A stretch of DNA of 64,000 nt from an uncultured Anaerolineae bacterium (lineage in GTDB: Bacteria; Chloroflexota; Anaerolineae; Aggregatilineales; Phototrophicaceae). The position numbers and the translations under genes are program-made. The stretch lies in the NCBI GenBank assembly GCA_934216615.1, contig CAKQCB010000003.1, positions 310,001 to 374,000 on the forward strand. The letters run 5' to 3'. Below the pieces are notes generated by a model. It was not told the DNA's origin. It searched no databases and saw only the letters and a program-made list of their open reading frames with translations. This document shows positions 8,805 through 18,342 of this stretch, piece after piece; positions within the stretch are counted from its first letter, which is position 1, and every line of letters starts with the position of its first letter.

Positions 8805-10190
8805 TTACGCGCCCCACTCCCCCGTAATATCACGATGTGCATTTAAAAACGCATCGACCAATTTACCCGCCAATGGATACGAGCCGATCAACGGGTGAAC
8901 GGTCAACGCTTGAACGGCGAGTTCTCGCGAACGTTCACGGATCGCCCGACTCGCCAAGCGTTCGTATTGTTTAACATCCCGCATCAACATGAGTTGATCT
9001 TCTTGAATGTCCGTCACCGGAATCGGCCGAACGCCGTTGGCATCAATCCAACAGCTCACCTCGACCACGTCATCATCACGCAGGCCGTGAATGGTGCCAT
9101 TATTCGGCACGTTCAGCCCCGTGTACAAAGGTATGTTTTGCTGAATCGCTTCGATGCATCCAAGCGCGACGCCGGCATAGCCTTCATCGTCCTCGCCAAT
9201 CGGCTCCATTCGAGGCCGTTCTTTATCATTCCGCGCATGGGCAAAATAGGATGCGCTTCGCTGTCCCATAATGCGGCGCCATGTGTCTACCGCTTCTTCT
9301 TTTGTAGGGGCGGCAGTCAATTCTTCGATCAAGTTTTCGGTAAGTTTCCAGACTTCTTCACCGCGTGTTTGGGGCTTCGCCAGCAGAGATTTTAAGGCTT
9401 CATCACGATGATAGAAATAATGCAGGTATTCGTTCATGAAGGCGCGCTGCCATTGACGCAACCCCCCATCAAAAATTTGCATGTGGGTACTGGCGATGAA
9501 GTTCTCATCCCCGAGCAAGCTAGGCAATACTTCTTCGCCTGCATCAGTGCCATTTCCTGTTTCATCCTCATCTAAAACGCGGACACTGCGCGTCCACGAA
9601 AGATGATTTAAACCGTATACCGTATGCCGTGTTCGGTCTAAAGGCACGCCTAAATAACGACTGGCGGCGTGCTGTGCGCCGTTAGCGCTATCACAGATGC
9701 CGATGACACGATCATAGCCTGCATCGTGAAGCCCCTGCGCCACAAGGCCAGCGGGATTGGTGAAGTTATATAACCACGCATTCGGCGCGCCAACTTCATC
9801 TAATAAGGCTTTGTACTCCATGATGGCGGGCAAACTGCGCATCGCCATCGCAAAACCCGCCGCGCCAGTCGTCTCTTGGCCTAAAACACCATGCTCAAAC
9901 GCGATGTGTTCATCCACCGCGCGCCCGCGTTCTTTGCCCGGGCGGATGCTGGTAATTAAATGTGAAGTATCCGTTAAAGTTTGACGGGCATCGTCACTAA
10001 ACACAATCTTAAATTGAGCGCCTAATTGGTCCGCGATGACTTGACACAAACCGCCGATCAAACGCAGTTTGTCACTGTCACTATCCATGAGCCAAAGTTC
10101 TTCAAGTCCAAGTCGTTCAGCGCGGCGTACTAATGAGGGAATTAAGCGAGGCGTTCGTACACTTCCACCACCAATGATTGCGAGTTTCAT
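8805..10190 (-). CDS. Glycoside hydrolase family 4 protein
   Basis: 461-residue GH4 enzyme, a family using NAD and a divalent metal in a redox-elimination mechanism on alpha- or beta-glycosides, often 6-phosphorylated or acidic. It begins MKLAIIGGGSVRTPRLIPSL, the NAD-binding start of the family, which fixes the ATG at 10190 and rejects the longer frame from 10292. TNPAGLV, GICDSANGAQ (metal-site Cys and substrate-contact Asn) and YGLNHLSW (metal-site His) are all present. The best guess is a 6-phospho-beta-glucosidase-like activity, but GH4 specificities vary. It heads the minus-strand cluster. Confidence 0.88.
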   Translation of the reverse strand: MKLAIIGGGSVRTPRLIPSLVRRAERLGLEELWLMDSDSDKLRLIGGLCQVIADQLGAQFKIVFSDDARQTLTDTSHLITSIRPGKERGRAVDEHIAFEHGVLGQETTGAAGFAMAMRSLPAIMEYKALLDEVGAPNAWLYNFTNPAGLVAQGLHDAGYDRVIGICDSANGAQHAASRYLGVPLDRTRHTVYGLNHLSWTRSVRVLDEDETGNGTDAGEEVLPSLLGDENFIASTHMQIFDGGLRQWQRAFMNEYLHYFYHRDEALKSLLAKPQTRGEEVWKLTENLIEELTAAPTKEEAVDTWRRIMGQRSASYFAHARNDKERPRMEPIGEDDEGYAGVALGCIEAIQQNIPLYTGLNVPNNGTIHGLRDDDVVEVSCWIDANGVRPIPVTDIQEDQLMLMRDVKQYERLASRAIRERSRELAVQALTVHPLIGSYPLAGKLVDAFLNAHRDITGEWGA

Positions 10191-10296
10191 AGTGAATTGG
10201 TTATCTCCAAAGATTTGACCGCCACTAGGGTTAAGCGCTAGACTACCATCTATCATCCAACATAACAAGCAGAGATGATTTGTATGGTTCATTCAA

Positions 10297-10334
10297 GGTG
10301 ATGACTCTATTGTGATGGCTGTATTTTCATCACC
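10297..10334. promoter_or_regulatory. Candidate operator in divergent promoter region
   Basis: The arms GGTGATGA (10297-10304) and TCATCACC (10327-10334) form an 8-bp inverted repeat with a 22-base spacer between the divergent GH4 and peptide-binding genes. The spacing would suit a dimeric regulator or a weak hairpin. No adjacent regulator gene explains it. Confidence 0.25.
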
Positions 10335-10418
10335 CTATGACGCCACTCTCTAGTGCAAATTTGTTCCTGTAGGTTGGACAGAAAATCGAATTTGCTTCAT
10401 TCATGAGGTCTAGAGGAT

Positions 10419-12047
10419 ATGATGAACACACTTGTTAAGATCGGAAGTGTAGCATTGACCACCTTGATTGCTACCTCGCTCACGATAGCACAAGGTGAAG
10501 TAAACCGCATCGTTACCGCCTTCTCTGAAGCCCAACCCGGATCACTCGATGTACATGCCGCCTCCAATGCGGACCAGTTTTTAGTTCTACGTAATGTCTG
10601 CGAAGGCCTCATCACTTACGACCCCATCACCCTTGAACCCGTCCCTTCGCTGGCCGAAAGTTGGGATATTTCCGACGACGGCCTGACCTACACCTTCTAC
10701 TTACGTTCGGGCGTTACCTTTCATGATGGAAGCCCGTTAGATGCAAACGATGTCAAGTATTCATTAGATCGTCTTGCGAACCGTGAAACCGGCACCTCGT
10801 ATACCGCAGGTCTCATTTTGAGTAATGTTGTGGGATGGAGCGAAGCTCGCCCGCCCGCCTCAACTGTCGGTGAAGGCACGCCTACACCCGAACCTGTCAC
10901 CCCCGCAGAGTCCATCAGTGGGGTGAGTGTCGTCGATGAAAATACCGTTTCGATCACGTTGAGAACCGTCGCACCTGCTTTCCTCAGCCGTTTGACCTTA
11001 CCCGGGGGTTTCATCATCCCTGAAGGTGCGGGTGAAGTCGCCGACTTTGCGCAAAACCCTCTTTGCTCTGGCCCGTACAGCATCAGCGAAAACATCCCTG
11101 ACCAACAAATCGTGCTGAGTGCCTATGATGGGTATTGGAACGGCGCGCCCCAAGTGGATGAAGTGGTGATTCGTGTCATCCCTGAACAGTCCGTTCAAAT
11201 CCTTGAATTTGAAGCGGGCAGTCTCGACATCGTTTCTGTTCCCCCTAGCGATCTCGCACGCATCCGCGCAGACGGGACGCTGGCCTCACAGTTGATTGAA
11301 ATTCCAACCTTGTCGGTCTTTACGCTTCGCATCAACTTAAATGACCCTGTATTAGGGGATGTGCGTGTACGCCAAGCGCTTTCACAGTCGATTGATCGCC
11401 AACTCATCATCGACACGGTGTTACAAGGGCAAGGCGTTCCCGCCAACGGGCTATACCCGCCCGGACTCAGCACATTTGACCCTTCTTTTATCCCCGCGCC
11501 GTATGATCCAGAAGCGGCAGCCGCTCTGTTGGCTGAAGCAGGCTACCCTGATGGCCTCGACATCGAATTACGTACAGGTCAAATTGAGACTGAAGTCCGC
11601 GTTTTGAACGCGATTGCTCAAACGGCAACCGCGTCTGGATTCAACATCATCATTAATTCGACGGAACGTTCTGTTTGGGATCAAGACCGTACAGCCTGCA
11701 ACATGCAAGCGGGGAGCGTGGCTTGGGGGTTGGACTATCCAGACCCTGAAAACGTCGCCCAAATCGCGATTGGTGGTACATCTGCCGCGCGTTTGAACTG
11801 CGGTTATGGTGAATACGAATTACTGCCCGAAGCACAAGCCTTATACGATCAAGGGGTAACCACCGCTCTCGGTGAAGAACGTGATCTGGTGTTCCGTGAA
11901 TTCCAAAATGTTGTGATCGCCGAAGCTGTCGCCACCATCCCCATTTATCACGGCACAACGGCAACCCTGATCAATGCTCGTTTGGGAGGTACACCTGTCG
12001 ATAATCAAGGCATTCGCCAATTTGCTTTGATCAGCCTCGGCGAATAA
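10419..12047 (+). CDS. ABC transporter substrate-binding protein, family 5
   Basis: 542-residue DppA/OppA-type (family 5) binding protein for peptides or oligosaccharides. A signal peptide ends TSLTIA before QGEVNR, without a lipobox. Family landmarks are LAESWDISDDGLTYTFYLR, GVTFHDGSPLDANDVKYSL and VRQALSQSIDRQLIIDTVL. Two adjacent ATGs (10419, 10422) follow AGAGGAT. The region near residue 140-165 (GEGTPTPEPVTPAES) is a Pro/Thr-rich insertion. Permeases follow after a stem-loop and an AhpD-like gene. The linked PIG-L deacetylase hints at an N-acetylated oligosaccharide, but this is a guess. Confidence 0.9.
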   Translation: MMNTLVKIGSVALTTLIATSLTIAQGEVNRIVTAFSEAQPGSLDVHAASNADQFLVLRNVCEGLITYDPITLEPVPSLAESWDISDDGLTYTFYLRSGVTFHDGSPLDANDVKYSLDRLANRETGTSYTAGLILSNVVGWSEARPPASTVGEGTPTPEPVTPAESISGVSVVDENTVSITLRTVAPAFLSRLTLPGGFIIPEGAGEVADFAQNPLCSGPYSISENIPDQQIVLSAYDGYWNGAPQVDEVVIRVIPEQSVQILEFEAGSLDIVSVPPSDLARIRADGTLASQLIEIPTLSVFTLRINLNDPVLGDVRVRQALSQSIDRQLIIDTVLQGQGVPANGLYPPGLSTFDPSFIPAPYDPEAAAALLAEAGYPDGLDIELRTGQIETEVRVLNAIAQTATASGFNIIINSTERSVWDQDRTACNMQAGSVAWGLDYPDPENVAQIAIGGTSAARLNCGYGEYELLPEAQALYDQGVTTALGEERDLVFREFQNVVIAEAVATIPIYHGTTATLINARLGGTPVDNQGIRQFALISLGE

Positions 12048-12070
12048 TCACCGTACCCATCACACATATG

Positions 12071-12110
12071 AAGACCTTCTATAACAACGGATATAGAAGG
12101 TCTTTCCATC
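12071..12110 (+). terminator. Stem-loop after the binding-protein gene
   Basis: Perfect 13-bp arms AAGACCTTCTATA and TATAGAAGGTCTT (12071-12083, 12092-12104) with an 8-base loop and a short TTCC tail. It could act as a partial terminator that leaves the binding protein in excess over the permeases. Confidence 0.65.
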
Positions 12111-12143
12111 TCTAGCTATACAACCCATGGAGATTCTAAAATC

Positions 12144-12608
12144 ATGACATCCCGCTTAAATTATAAAAAATTAGCGCCGGAAACATACGCGTTGATCAGC
12201 GCGATTGACCAATACGCCAAAGCGTCAGGGCTTGAACCCATTTTGATCGAGTTGGTCAAAACGCGGGTTTCACAACTGAATCACTGTGCTTACTGCATTG
12301 ACATGCACACCATCGATGCCCGCAATTTAGGCGAAACTGAACAGCGTCTGTACACACTCAGCGCGTGGAAAGAAGCGCCGTTTTACACCGCGCGCGAACG
12401 GGCAGCCTTAGCATGGGCAGAAGCGGTCACCTTGCTTCCACAAAACGATGTCCCTGACGCGGTTTATGAAGAAGCGCTCCAGCATTTTACAGAGAAGGAA
12501 CTCATCAGCCTCAATATGGCGGTGATTGCCATCAACAGTTGGAATCGTATTGCAGTGTCCTTCCGTTTTGAAGCGGGACATTATCACCCTAAACAACGCA
12601 GTACCTAA
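12144..12608 (+). CDS. AhpD-like carboxymuconolactone decarboxylase-family protein
   Basis: 154-residue protein of the AhpD/CMD superfamily. HCAYCIDMHTIDARNLGE holds the CxxC pair and the following His typical of alkylhydroperoxidase-like members, which reduce peroxides by a dithiol mechanism. GGAGATTCTAAAATC places the ribosome site. It lies between the binding protein and permeases of the importer operon, an uncommon position with no obvious link to transport. Redox activity is likely by motif; its physiological partner is unknown. Confidence 0.85.
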   Translation: MTSRLNYKKLAPETYALISAIDQYAKASGLEPILIELVKTRVSQLNHCAYCIDMHTIDARNLGETEQRLYTLSAWKEAPFYTARERAALAWAEAVTLLPQNDVPDAVYEEALQHFTEKELISLNMAVIAINSWNRIAVSFRFEAGHYHPKQRST

Positions 12609-12684
12609 GCCCTGTTTTCTGTTCAGTTTTAAAAAATGATATCAAGCGCCCTGTTTACGCGATAAACCAGAACTGTAATAACCT

Positions 12685-13611
12685 ATGCTTCGGTATACGA
12701 TTTCTCGTATCATCCAACTTTTACCTACCCTTTTTGGCATCTACACCCTTGTGTTTTTTATGATGCGGGTACTGCCAAGTGATCCAGCACTTTACCTTGC
12801 AGGGTTCCGTGACGATGCCGAAACCCTCTCTAATTTACGTAGACAACTGAAGCTCGATGAACCCATCCTCGACCAATACACAACTTTCTTAGTGAACAGC
12901 CTGCAGGGGGATTTAGGCGTAAGCTACGTGCAACGTCGCCCTGTGACGGAACTTCTCAGCATCACCTTTCCGAAAACCGCGGTGTTGGCGTTAACCTCCA
13001 CGTTATTCGCCGCAGGTGTTGGCATCCCGTTAGGCATCCTGTCGGCGATCAAAAAAAACTCATTCTGGGATTTCATCTCGCGGGTGGTCGCCTTGATCGG
13101 CGTTTCGATTCCCGTCTTTTATTTGGCGATTATGCTTCAGATCGTCTTTGGCGTTCAGCTTCGCTGGTTTCCCATTAGCGGGATCGGCTTCGATAGACAC
13201 CTCATCCTGCCTGCGATTTGTGCGGGTTTAGGGATGTTAGCGCTCCTCACCCGCATGACCCGTTCCAGCTTGATCGAAACATTCACGCAAGATTATGTGC
13301 GCACCGCGCGCAGTAAAGGCCTGCGTAACCGCCGTATCGTGACGTTACACGCATTACGCAACTCACTTCTGCCTGTAATCACCGTTTGGGGAACCAGCAT
13401 CGCAGGGTTATTGAGCGGGACGTTACTCGTCGAAGAAATCTTTAGCTGGCCCGGGATGGGGCGCTTACTGGTCGATTCGATCAGCACGCGAGATTACCCG
13501 ATGGTGCAAGGGTTGATCATCGTGTTCGCTTTGATTTACGCGGGGGTCAACCTGACGATTGACCTTTTATATCCTTTTATTGACCCGAGGATTCGCTATC
13601 GTGGTTCATAG
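12685..13611 (+). CDS. ABC transporter permease, DppB type
   Basis: 308-residue inner-membrane permease of the peptide/oligosaccharide importer family. It starts MLRYTISRIIQLLPTLFGIYTLVFF, typical for DppB. The EAA region is DYVRTARSKGLRNRRIVTLH followed by ALRNSLLPVIT. The C-terminal end FALIYAGVNLTIDLLYPFIDPR is diagnostic. It overlaps the DppC-type gene by 11 bases. No dedicated ATPase gene follows. Confidence 0.93.
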   Translation: MLRYTISRIIQLLPTLFGIYTLVFFMMRVLPSDPALYLAGFRDDAETLSNLRRQLKLDEPILDQYTTFLVNSLQGDLGVSYVQRRPVTELLSITFPKTAVLALTSTLFAAGVGIPLGILSAIKKNSFWDFISRVVALIGVSIPVFYLAIMLQIVFGVQLRWFPISGIGFDRHLILPAICAGLGMLALLTRMTRSSLIETFTQDYVRTARSKGLRNRRIVTLHALRNSLLPVITVWGTSIAGLLSGTLLVEEIFSWPGMGRLLVDSISTRDYPMVQGLIIVFALIYAGVNLTIDLLYPFIDPRIRYRGS

Positions 13612-14491
13612 CCCACAAACCCTTCAGGCGCGTAACGCCTCTCCACGCAATCAGGAATGGGTACGCGCCCTCTATCGTTTTACGCGGAATCCCTCTGCCA
13701 TTTTTGGCTTGGTGATTGTCTCATTGATGATACTCTGTGCGATTTTTGCCCCTTTCATCGCCATGCACTCGCCCATCGTAGGCGACCTACGTATGTATGT
13801 CACCCCGCCTTCTAGCGCCCACTTTTTCGGAACGGACGATATTGGGCGCGATGTGTTCAGCCGAACGGTATACGGCGCGCAAATCTCACTGACGATTGCC
13901 CTCGCCGCCCAAGCCAGCAGTTTGACAATTGGCTTGGTGATCGGGCTTTTCACGGGATATTACGGCGGTATTCTCGACACCATCGTGATGCGCATCGTAG
14001 ATATGGTAATGTCGTTCCCTCTGCTCATCATCGCGATTGCGCTGATCGGCGTTTTAGGAGCAAGTGATACCAATATCATCATTACATTAGCATTGGTGAG
14101 CTGGCCTAATATTGCTCGGCTCACCCGAAGTCAAGTTTTATCTCTGAAGGAACATGAATTTATCACGGCGGCGCGTAACCTCGGTGCATCCGACCTTGCG
14201 ATTATGTTCCGTCACATCTTGCCCAACTTGCTGACACCCCTCATCGTGCTGGTCACACTCGGCATCGGCGGGGTGATTTTGTCAGAAGCGGCGTTGAGTT
14301 TTCTCGGTTTAGGAAGTGGCAGTCAACATCATCCTAGTTGGGGCAAGATGCTGACCGAAAGCCGTGCCTTTATGCGTTCGGCATGGTGGATGCCCTTCTT
14401 TCCCGGGCTTGCCATTTTCATCACCGTGTTGGGCTTTAATCTACTCGGTGATGGTTTACGTGATGTCCTTGATGTAAGGAGTGGTGATTAA
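13601..14491 (+). CDS. ABC transporter permease, DppC type
   Basis: 296-residue partner permease. I set the start at GTG 13601 (VHSPQTL), since GAGGA lies about 10 bases upstream and 11 bases overlap DppB; the frame from 13559 has no comparable site. The N-terminal domain RNPSAIFGLVIVSLMILCA and GTDDIGRDVFSRTVYGAQIS are DppC signatures. EAA loop: FITAARNLGASDLAIMFRHI. With DppB it forms the channel for the family 5 binding protein. The ATP-hydrolysing subunits must come from elsewhere. Confidence 0.92.
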   Translation: MVHSPQTLQARNASPRNQEWVRALYRFTRNPSAIFGLVIVSLMILCAIFAPFIAMHSPIVGDLRMYVTPPSSAHFFGTDDIGRDVFSRTVYGAQISLTIALAAQASSLTIGLVIGLFTGYYGGILDTIVMRIVDMVMSFPLLIIAIALIGVLGASDTNIIITLALVSWPNIARLTRSQVLSLKEHEFITAARNLGASDLAIMFRHILPNLLTPLIVLVTLGIGGVILSEAALSFLGLGSGSQHHPSWGKMLTESRAFMRSAWWMPFFPGLAIFITVLGFNLLGDGLRDVLDVRSGD

Positions 14492-14492
14492 C

Positions 14493-15215
14493 ATGCGTGT
14501 ATTAGCAATCGGTGCTCATGGTGATGATCTCGAACTTTTCTGCGGGGGGACGTTAGCCCTTTACCGTCAGCGGGGCGACACAGTGTTCATGTGTGTCGTG
14601 ACCGATGGGCGTGGTCGTCCACAAGGGGATGAAGCAGAAATTATCAAAATTCGCAAAGCCGAAGCTGAAGCCTCGGCCGCTGTGATTGGCGCAGAATCGA
14701 TCAACTTAGGGATTCCCGATGGGGGTTTATGGTTCGACGACCCAACCCGACATCAATTTATCGAACTCATACGGGAAACCCGACCGGACATCATCATCAC
14801 CCACCCCGCCGACGACTATCACCCTGACCACAAAACGACCAGCCGTTTAGTCATGGATGCCGCACAAGTTTCCCGTACAGCCAATTATCCATCACGGTTT
14901 GCGCCTCATCGCGAAGTCGTACCGGTTGCATTCATGGATGCCGAGCGGGGGATCAACTTTAACCCAAGCGATTATGTAGATATTTCATCGGTATGGGAAC
15001 ACAAGTTGAAAATGTTAGATGCACACCGCAGCCAATTGATGCCCGCAGGCTATAATCCTGACTTCAAGTTACCCCTTCCTGAACATAATGGGTTTCATTA
15101 TTATGCTCAAGCATTAAGCAGTTTTCGCGGTTTAGCTTGTGATGCTCGTCACGCGGAAGGGTTCCGTTTTTGGCATGCGGCGAACCGTATTGTCGCGAAG
15201 CGGGTACTTCCATAA
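14493..15215 (+). CDS. PIG-L family deacetylase
   Basis: 240-residue zinc-dependent LmbE/PIG-L-type deacetylase. VLAIGAHGDDLELFCGGTLA has the H-x-D-D metal and catalytic motif, and HPADDYHPDHKTTSR supplies the later His ligand. Known members remove acetyl groups from N-acetylglucosamine conjugates. GGAG sits 10 bases before the ATG at 14493, and the stop of DppC precedes it directly, so it belongs to the importer operon. A role in deacetylating the imported oligosaccharide is plausible. Confidence 0.87.
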   Translation: MRVLAIGAHGDDLELFCGGTLALYRQRGDTVFMCVVTDGRGRPQGDEAEIIKIRKAEAEASAAVIGAESINLGIPDGGLWFDDPTRHQFIELIRETRPDIIITHPADDYHPDHKTTSRLVMDAAQVSRTANYPSRFAPHREVVPVAFMDAERGINFNPSDYVDISSVWEHKLKMLDAHRSQLMPAGYNPDFKLPLPEHNGFHYYAQALSSFRGLACDARHAEGFRFWHAANRIVAKRVLP

Positions 15216-15348
15216 GTATTAAGATACCGTGCATCTAAACTGAAAAATCTCCGAATTCTTGTGTCTGTGTCTATGACATAGGCAGACTTTGAATACAATA
15301 AAGAGGATGTTATTAAGATTTTCACGAATCTAGTTTTAAGGACTCATC

Positions 15349-16596
15349 ATGTCATTAGCGGTTGACTCAGACTTCTCAGTTTACAACCTCGCCGAACACA
15401 TCCGCGATGATAATTTTCATTATATTCATCGTGCCACCATGCGGACGATCAGCGCTCAACTTGAAAACGTGACGCGGTTGGATCGTATTCCCACACGGAT
15501 TTTTGCTGGTTTCCAAACGATGAGTAATTTTATCTATCATGTTGATCGTTATCGCGAAATGGCGGAAACGGCCGAATCGATTTATATCTTTGGCGTTCCG
15601 GATGTCATTCCCCCTGAGATAGAAGGGATTCAATACGTCTATCTGAAAGAGCAAGATCTCCTAAGCCAAGAATGGTTCTTGATCAGTCACAGCAAAAATT
15701 TTGCCAGTGCCGTTATTGCACGCGAAATCAACACAGAATTAGCGCCTGAAGAAGGGCGCATTTTTGAAGGGGATTGGACATTCGATACCCGCATGATTTC
15801 ATTGCTGGTTTCATGGCTGAGCGTGGCTGTAAAACTGCCCTCGCTCAAAATCTCTGAAAGTATTGTGGATGTCACCAAACAGTCACAGCTCATCTCAACG
15901 GCGATTCAGCGCTCTATGTCGCAAGTTGCGCGTATAAAGTCCCCTGCTGAAAAACGGATGATCCAAACCGAATTGACGGAGCTTTTAGAAGATCAATTGT
16001 TTCTCTTAGCTCAAGCCGTCTTCACTAACCAAGTTCAACCCGAACTCCCGAAGCAAGATGATCTGGTCATTCTATGGGCAGAAATTCGCGCGTTTAATGC
16101 CCTTTCGCACGAAATGGACTCCACGTTATTTGTGAAGCAGGTGGTCAATCCATTTTTAAATACCGTGACCCAAATTGTGAAGAAGTTTGACGGCAAAATT
16201 GACCGTTACACGGGCAATGGGATTGTGGCGGCCTTTGGTTTTACAGGGGTAATTGAAAACGCCATCGACCAAGCGATTGAGGCCAGTAAAAACATCCTGA
16301 ATGAATTAGGCCCTAACTTCCCTGCCGTTGGAATTGGCATTGATGTTGGCCCTGTGCATTTTGGCATGGAAGGCGCGGGGGGCACTTACGAACGAACGAT
16401 CAACGGGCGAGCGGTGGAAACTGCACAGCGGTTGAGCAGTTTTGGCTCAAACGAGATTTGGATTTCACAGTTAGTATATGAAAAAGTGATTCATCCAACG
16501 GACTTCGTCGTAAAAGGCGTAATCACCCAAGGCAGTCAGCAAAGCTCAGCCTACCAACTGATGAAAGAAACAGAATCTATCTCCAGTACAGCGTAG
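15349..16596 (+). CDS. DICT sensory domain protein with degenerate cyclase domain
   Basis: 415-residue cytosolic protein. Residues 25-130 match the DICT domain (RIPTRIFAGFQTMSNFI, SIYIFGVPDV, EWFLISHSKNFASAV), a sensory module linked to light and cyclic-nucleotide signalling. Residues 235-400 resemble a class III adenylate/guanylate cyclase, but key residues differ: the first metal Asp is Glu245 (WAEIRAF), the second is Asn290 (RYTGNG), and the transition-state Asn of GDAVNxAxRL is Glu357 (NGRAVETAQRL). Catalysis is therefore doubtful. It may instead bind a nucleotide or act as a partner. It appears monocistronic. Confidence 0.75.
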   Translation: MSLAVDSDFSVYNLAEHIRDDNFHYIHRATMRTISAQLENVTRLDRIPTRIFAGFQTMSNFIYHVDRYREMAETAESIYIFGVPDVIPPEIEGIQYVYLKEQDLLSQEWFLISHSKNFASAVIAREINTELAPEEGRIFEGDWTFDTRMISLLVSWLSVAVKLPSLKISESIVDVTKQSQLISTAIQRSMSQVARIKSPAEKRMIQTELTELLEDQLFLLAQAVFTNQVQPELPKQDDLVILWAEIRAFNALSHEMDSTLFVKQVVNPFLNTVTQIVKKFDGKIDRYTGNGIVAAFGFTGVIENAIDQAIEASKNILNELGPNFPAVGIGIDVGPVHFGMEGAGGTYERTINGRAVETAQRLSSFGSNEIWISQLVYEKVIHPTDFVVKGVITQGSQQSSAYQLMKETESISSTA

Positions 16597-16613
16597 TAGC
16601 TGGAGATAGATTC
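16573..16613. terminator. Bidirectional terminator between convergent genes
   Basis: A perfect 14-bp stem (16573-16586 with 16600-16613) with a 13-base loop overlaps the stop of the DICT protein and faces the convergent trehalose synthase gene. No strong T-tract is present on either side. Confidence 0.6.
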
Positions 16614-16623
16614 TCATTCGATT

Positions 16624-18204
16624 TTAATTGGCGTTCAACCAAACATATCCATACGGCGGAAGTTCAATCGAACCCGTTTCCTGTACAGTGGTCTTAGTAA
16701 ATAGATCAGTCCAGCCTGCAACTTCTGGCAACGTGACTTGTACCGAGTTTTCGGACAAGTTATGTAATGCAGTCAATTTCACCCCATCTTTTTCCCGCGT
16801 AAAACCCATCACCTGTACGGGCAGTTCACGGAACCATGTCAATGCGCCTGTCCCTAATACGGGTAATTCCTTACGCGCATGGATCATTTCACGAACACGA
16901 TACAGCATGGATTCAGGGTCAGCCTTTAAAGCCGCCACATTCACCGTCTTGTAATCAGGGTTTACAGGGGCGTAGAGTTCTTCACTGGAAGCGCTAGAAA
17001 AACCGCCATTGGCTTCATCATTCCACTGCATGGCGGTACGCACACCATTACGATCTGAAAGCGCGACATTATCCGTCATGCCAATCTCATCACCGTAATA
17101 TAAAACGGGTGAGCCGGGTAATGTGAATAACATCGAGTGCATCAGCTCAATCTTGCGACGGTCATTATTCATCAAGGGCGCTAAACGGCGACGAATCCCT
17201 GTGAAGATGCGTTGTTCTGGTAATGGCGCGTAATGATCCCACAAGAAGTTACGTTCATTTTCACTGACCAGCCACAAATTTAATTCATCGTGGTTTCGTA
17301 AGAACGTCCCCCATTGGTTCTCGGCTGAAAGTTCAGGGGTGTTATCCAACACATCCACGACGCTGGTACGGTCTGAAGTCGCCAACGCTAAATACAAGCG
17401 GGGCATCAAGGGGAAATGAAAGCACATCTGGAATTCATCATTGTCGCCAAAATACGGGATAAGTTCGTCAGGTTGTAAACAAGCTTCGGCTAGTAAAACC
17501 GCTTCGGGGTTCACTTCTTTCGCCATCGCCCGCAGGGATTTAATCCACTCATGCGTTTCGGGAAGGTTTTCGCACAACGTCCCTTCACGCTCGACCAAAT
17601 AAGGAACAGCATCCACGCGGAAACCATCCAAGCCCATGCTCAACCAAAACTTGGCGGCGTTGACCATCTCTTGTTGAACCGCCGGATTATCGTAGTTCAG
17701 GTCAGGTTGTTCTTTATAGAAACGATGCCAATAATATTCGCCTGTGGTGGCATCATATTCCCAGTTTGAGGTCTCAAAGCCCGGGAAAATGATCGGCACG
17801 CCTTGATATTTTTGGTCAGTAGGACTCCACACATAATAATCTCGCAACGGGGAATCTTTCGAACGGCGTGCTTCTTGAAACCACGGGTGTTGATCTGAAG
17901 TATGGTTCACCACAAAATCCATCATGACGCGCATGCCCCGTCGGTGAATCTCGTCGATGGTCAGCTTAAAATCTTCCATCAAACCATAGGTAGGGTGAAT
18001 CCCGTAATAGCTGGCAACATCGTAGCCATCATCTTTTAATGGAGATGGATTGATCGGCAGGAGCCAAACACAATCCACCCCTAGCCATTGTAAATAATCC
18101 AGTTTGCGCCGTAAGCCTGCTAAATCACCATGTCCATCGCCATTACTATCGGCAAAAGCGCGAACATAAAGTTCATAAAAAACTGCGTTGGTATACCAAG
18201 TCAT
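16624..18204 (-). CDS. treS: Trehalose synthase (maltose-trehalose interconverting), GH13
   Basis: 526-residue GH13 enzyme of the TreS group, which isomerises maltose and trehalose. Evidence includes FYELYVRAFADSNGDGHGDL, DGYDVASYYGIHPTYG and the catalytic segments GFRVDAVPYL (nucleophile Asp), LLAEAC (acid/base Glu) and FLRNHDEL (third Asp). The segment GIRRRLAPLMNNDRRKIEL and SPVLYYGDEIGMTDN are TreS-typical rather than alpha-amylase-like. It is slightly shorter than usual TreS and has no fused maltokinase. No signal peptide, so cytosolic. It is not linked to a neighbouring operon. Confidence 0.87.
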   Translation of the reverse strand: MTWYTNAVFYELYVRAFADSNGDGHGDLAGLRRKLDYLQWLGVDCVWLLPINPSPLKDDGYDVASYYGIHPTYGLMEDFKLTIDEIHRRGMRVMMDFVVNHTSDQHPWFQEARRSKDSPLRDYYVWSPTDQKYQGVPIIFPGFETSNWEYDATTGEYYWHRFYKEQPDLNYDNPAVQQEMVNAAKFWLSMGLDGFRVDAVPYLVEREGTLCENLPETHEWIKSLRAMAKEVNPEAVLLAEACLQPDELIPYFGDNDEFQMCFHFPLMPRLYLALATSDRTSVVDVLDNTPELSAENQWGTFLRNHDELNLWLVSENERNFLWDHYAPLPEQRIFTGIRRRLAPLMNNDRRKIELMHSMLFTLPGSPVLYYGDEIGMTDNVALSDRNGVRTAMQWNDEANGGFSSASSEELYAPVNPDYKTVNVAALKADPESMLYRVREMIHARKELPVLGTGALTWFRELPVQVMGFTREKDGVKLTALHNLSENSVQVTLPEVAGWTDLFTKTTVQETGSIELPPYGYVWLNAN

Positions 18205-18342
18205 GAGATGTCTTCCAAGCCCATTATCAAAGTGTTTGATTGTAACATCAAAATTGGCGCGTCATAAAGATGACAAGTGCCTTATAGTGCAGTAAAAATA
18301 TGCCATGGGCATGTTGAATACGAAGTAAGAATTGAGCGTGAT

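Noticed and set aside
10191..10292. 34-residue N-terminal extension of the GH4 protein
   Set aside because: GH4 proteins begin directly with the NAD-binding strand, as seen from 10190.
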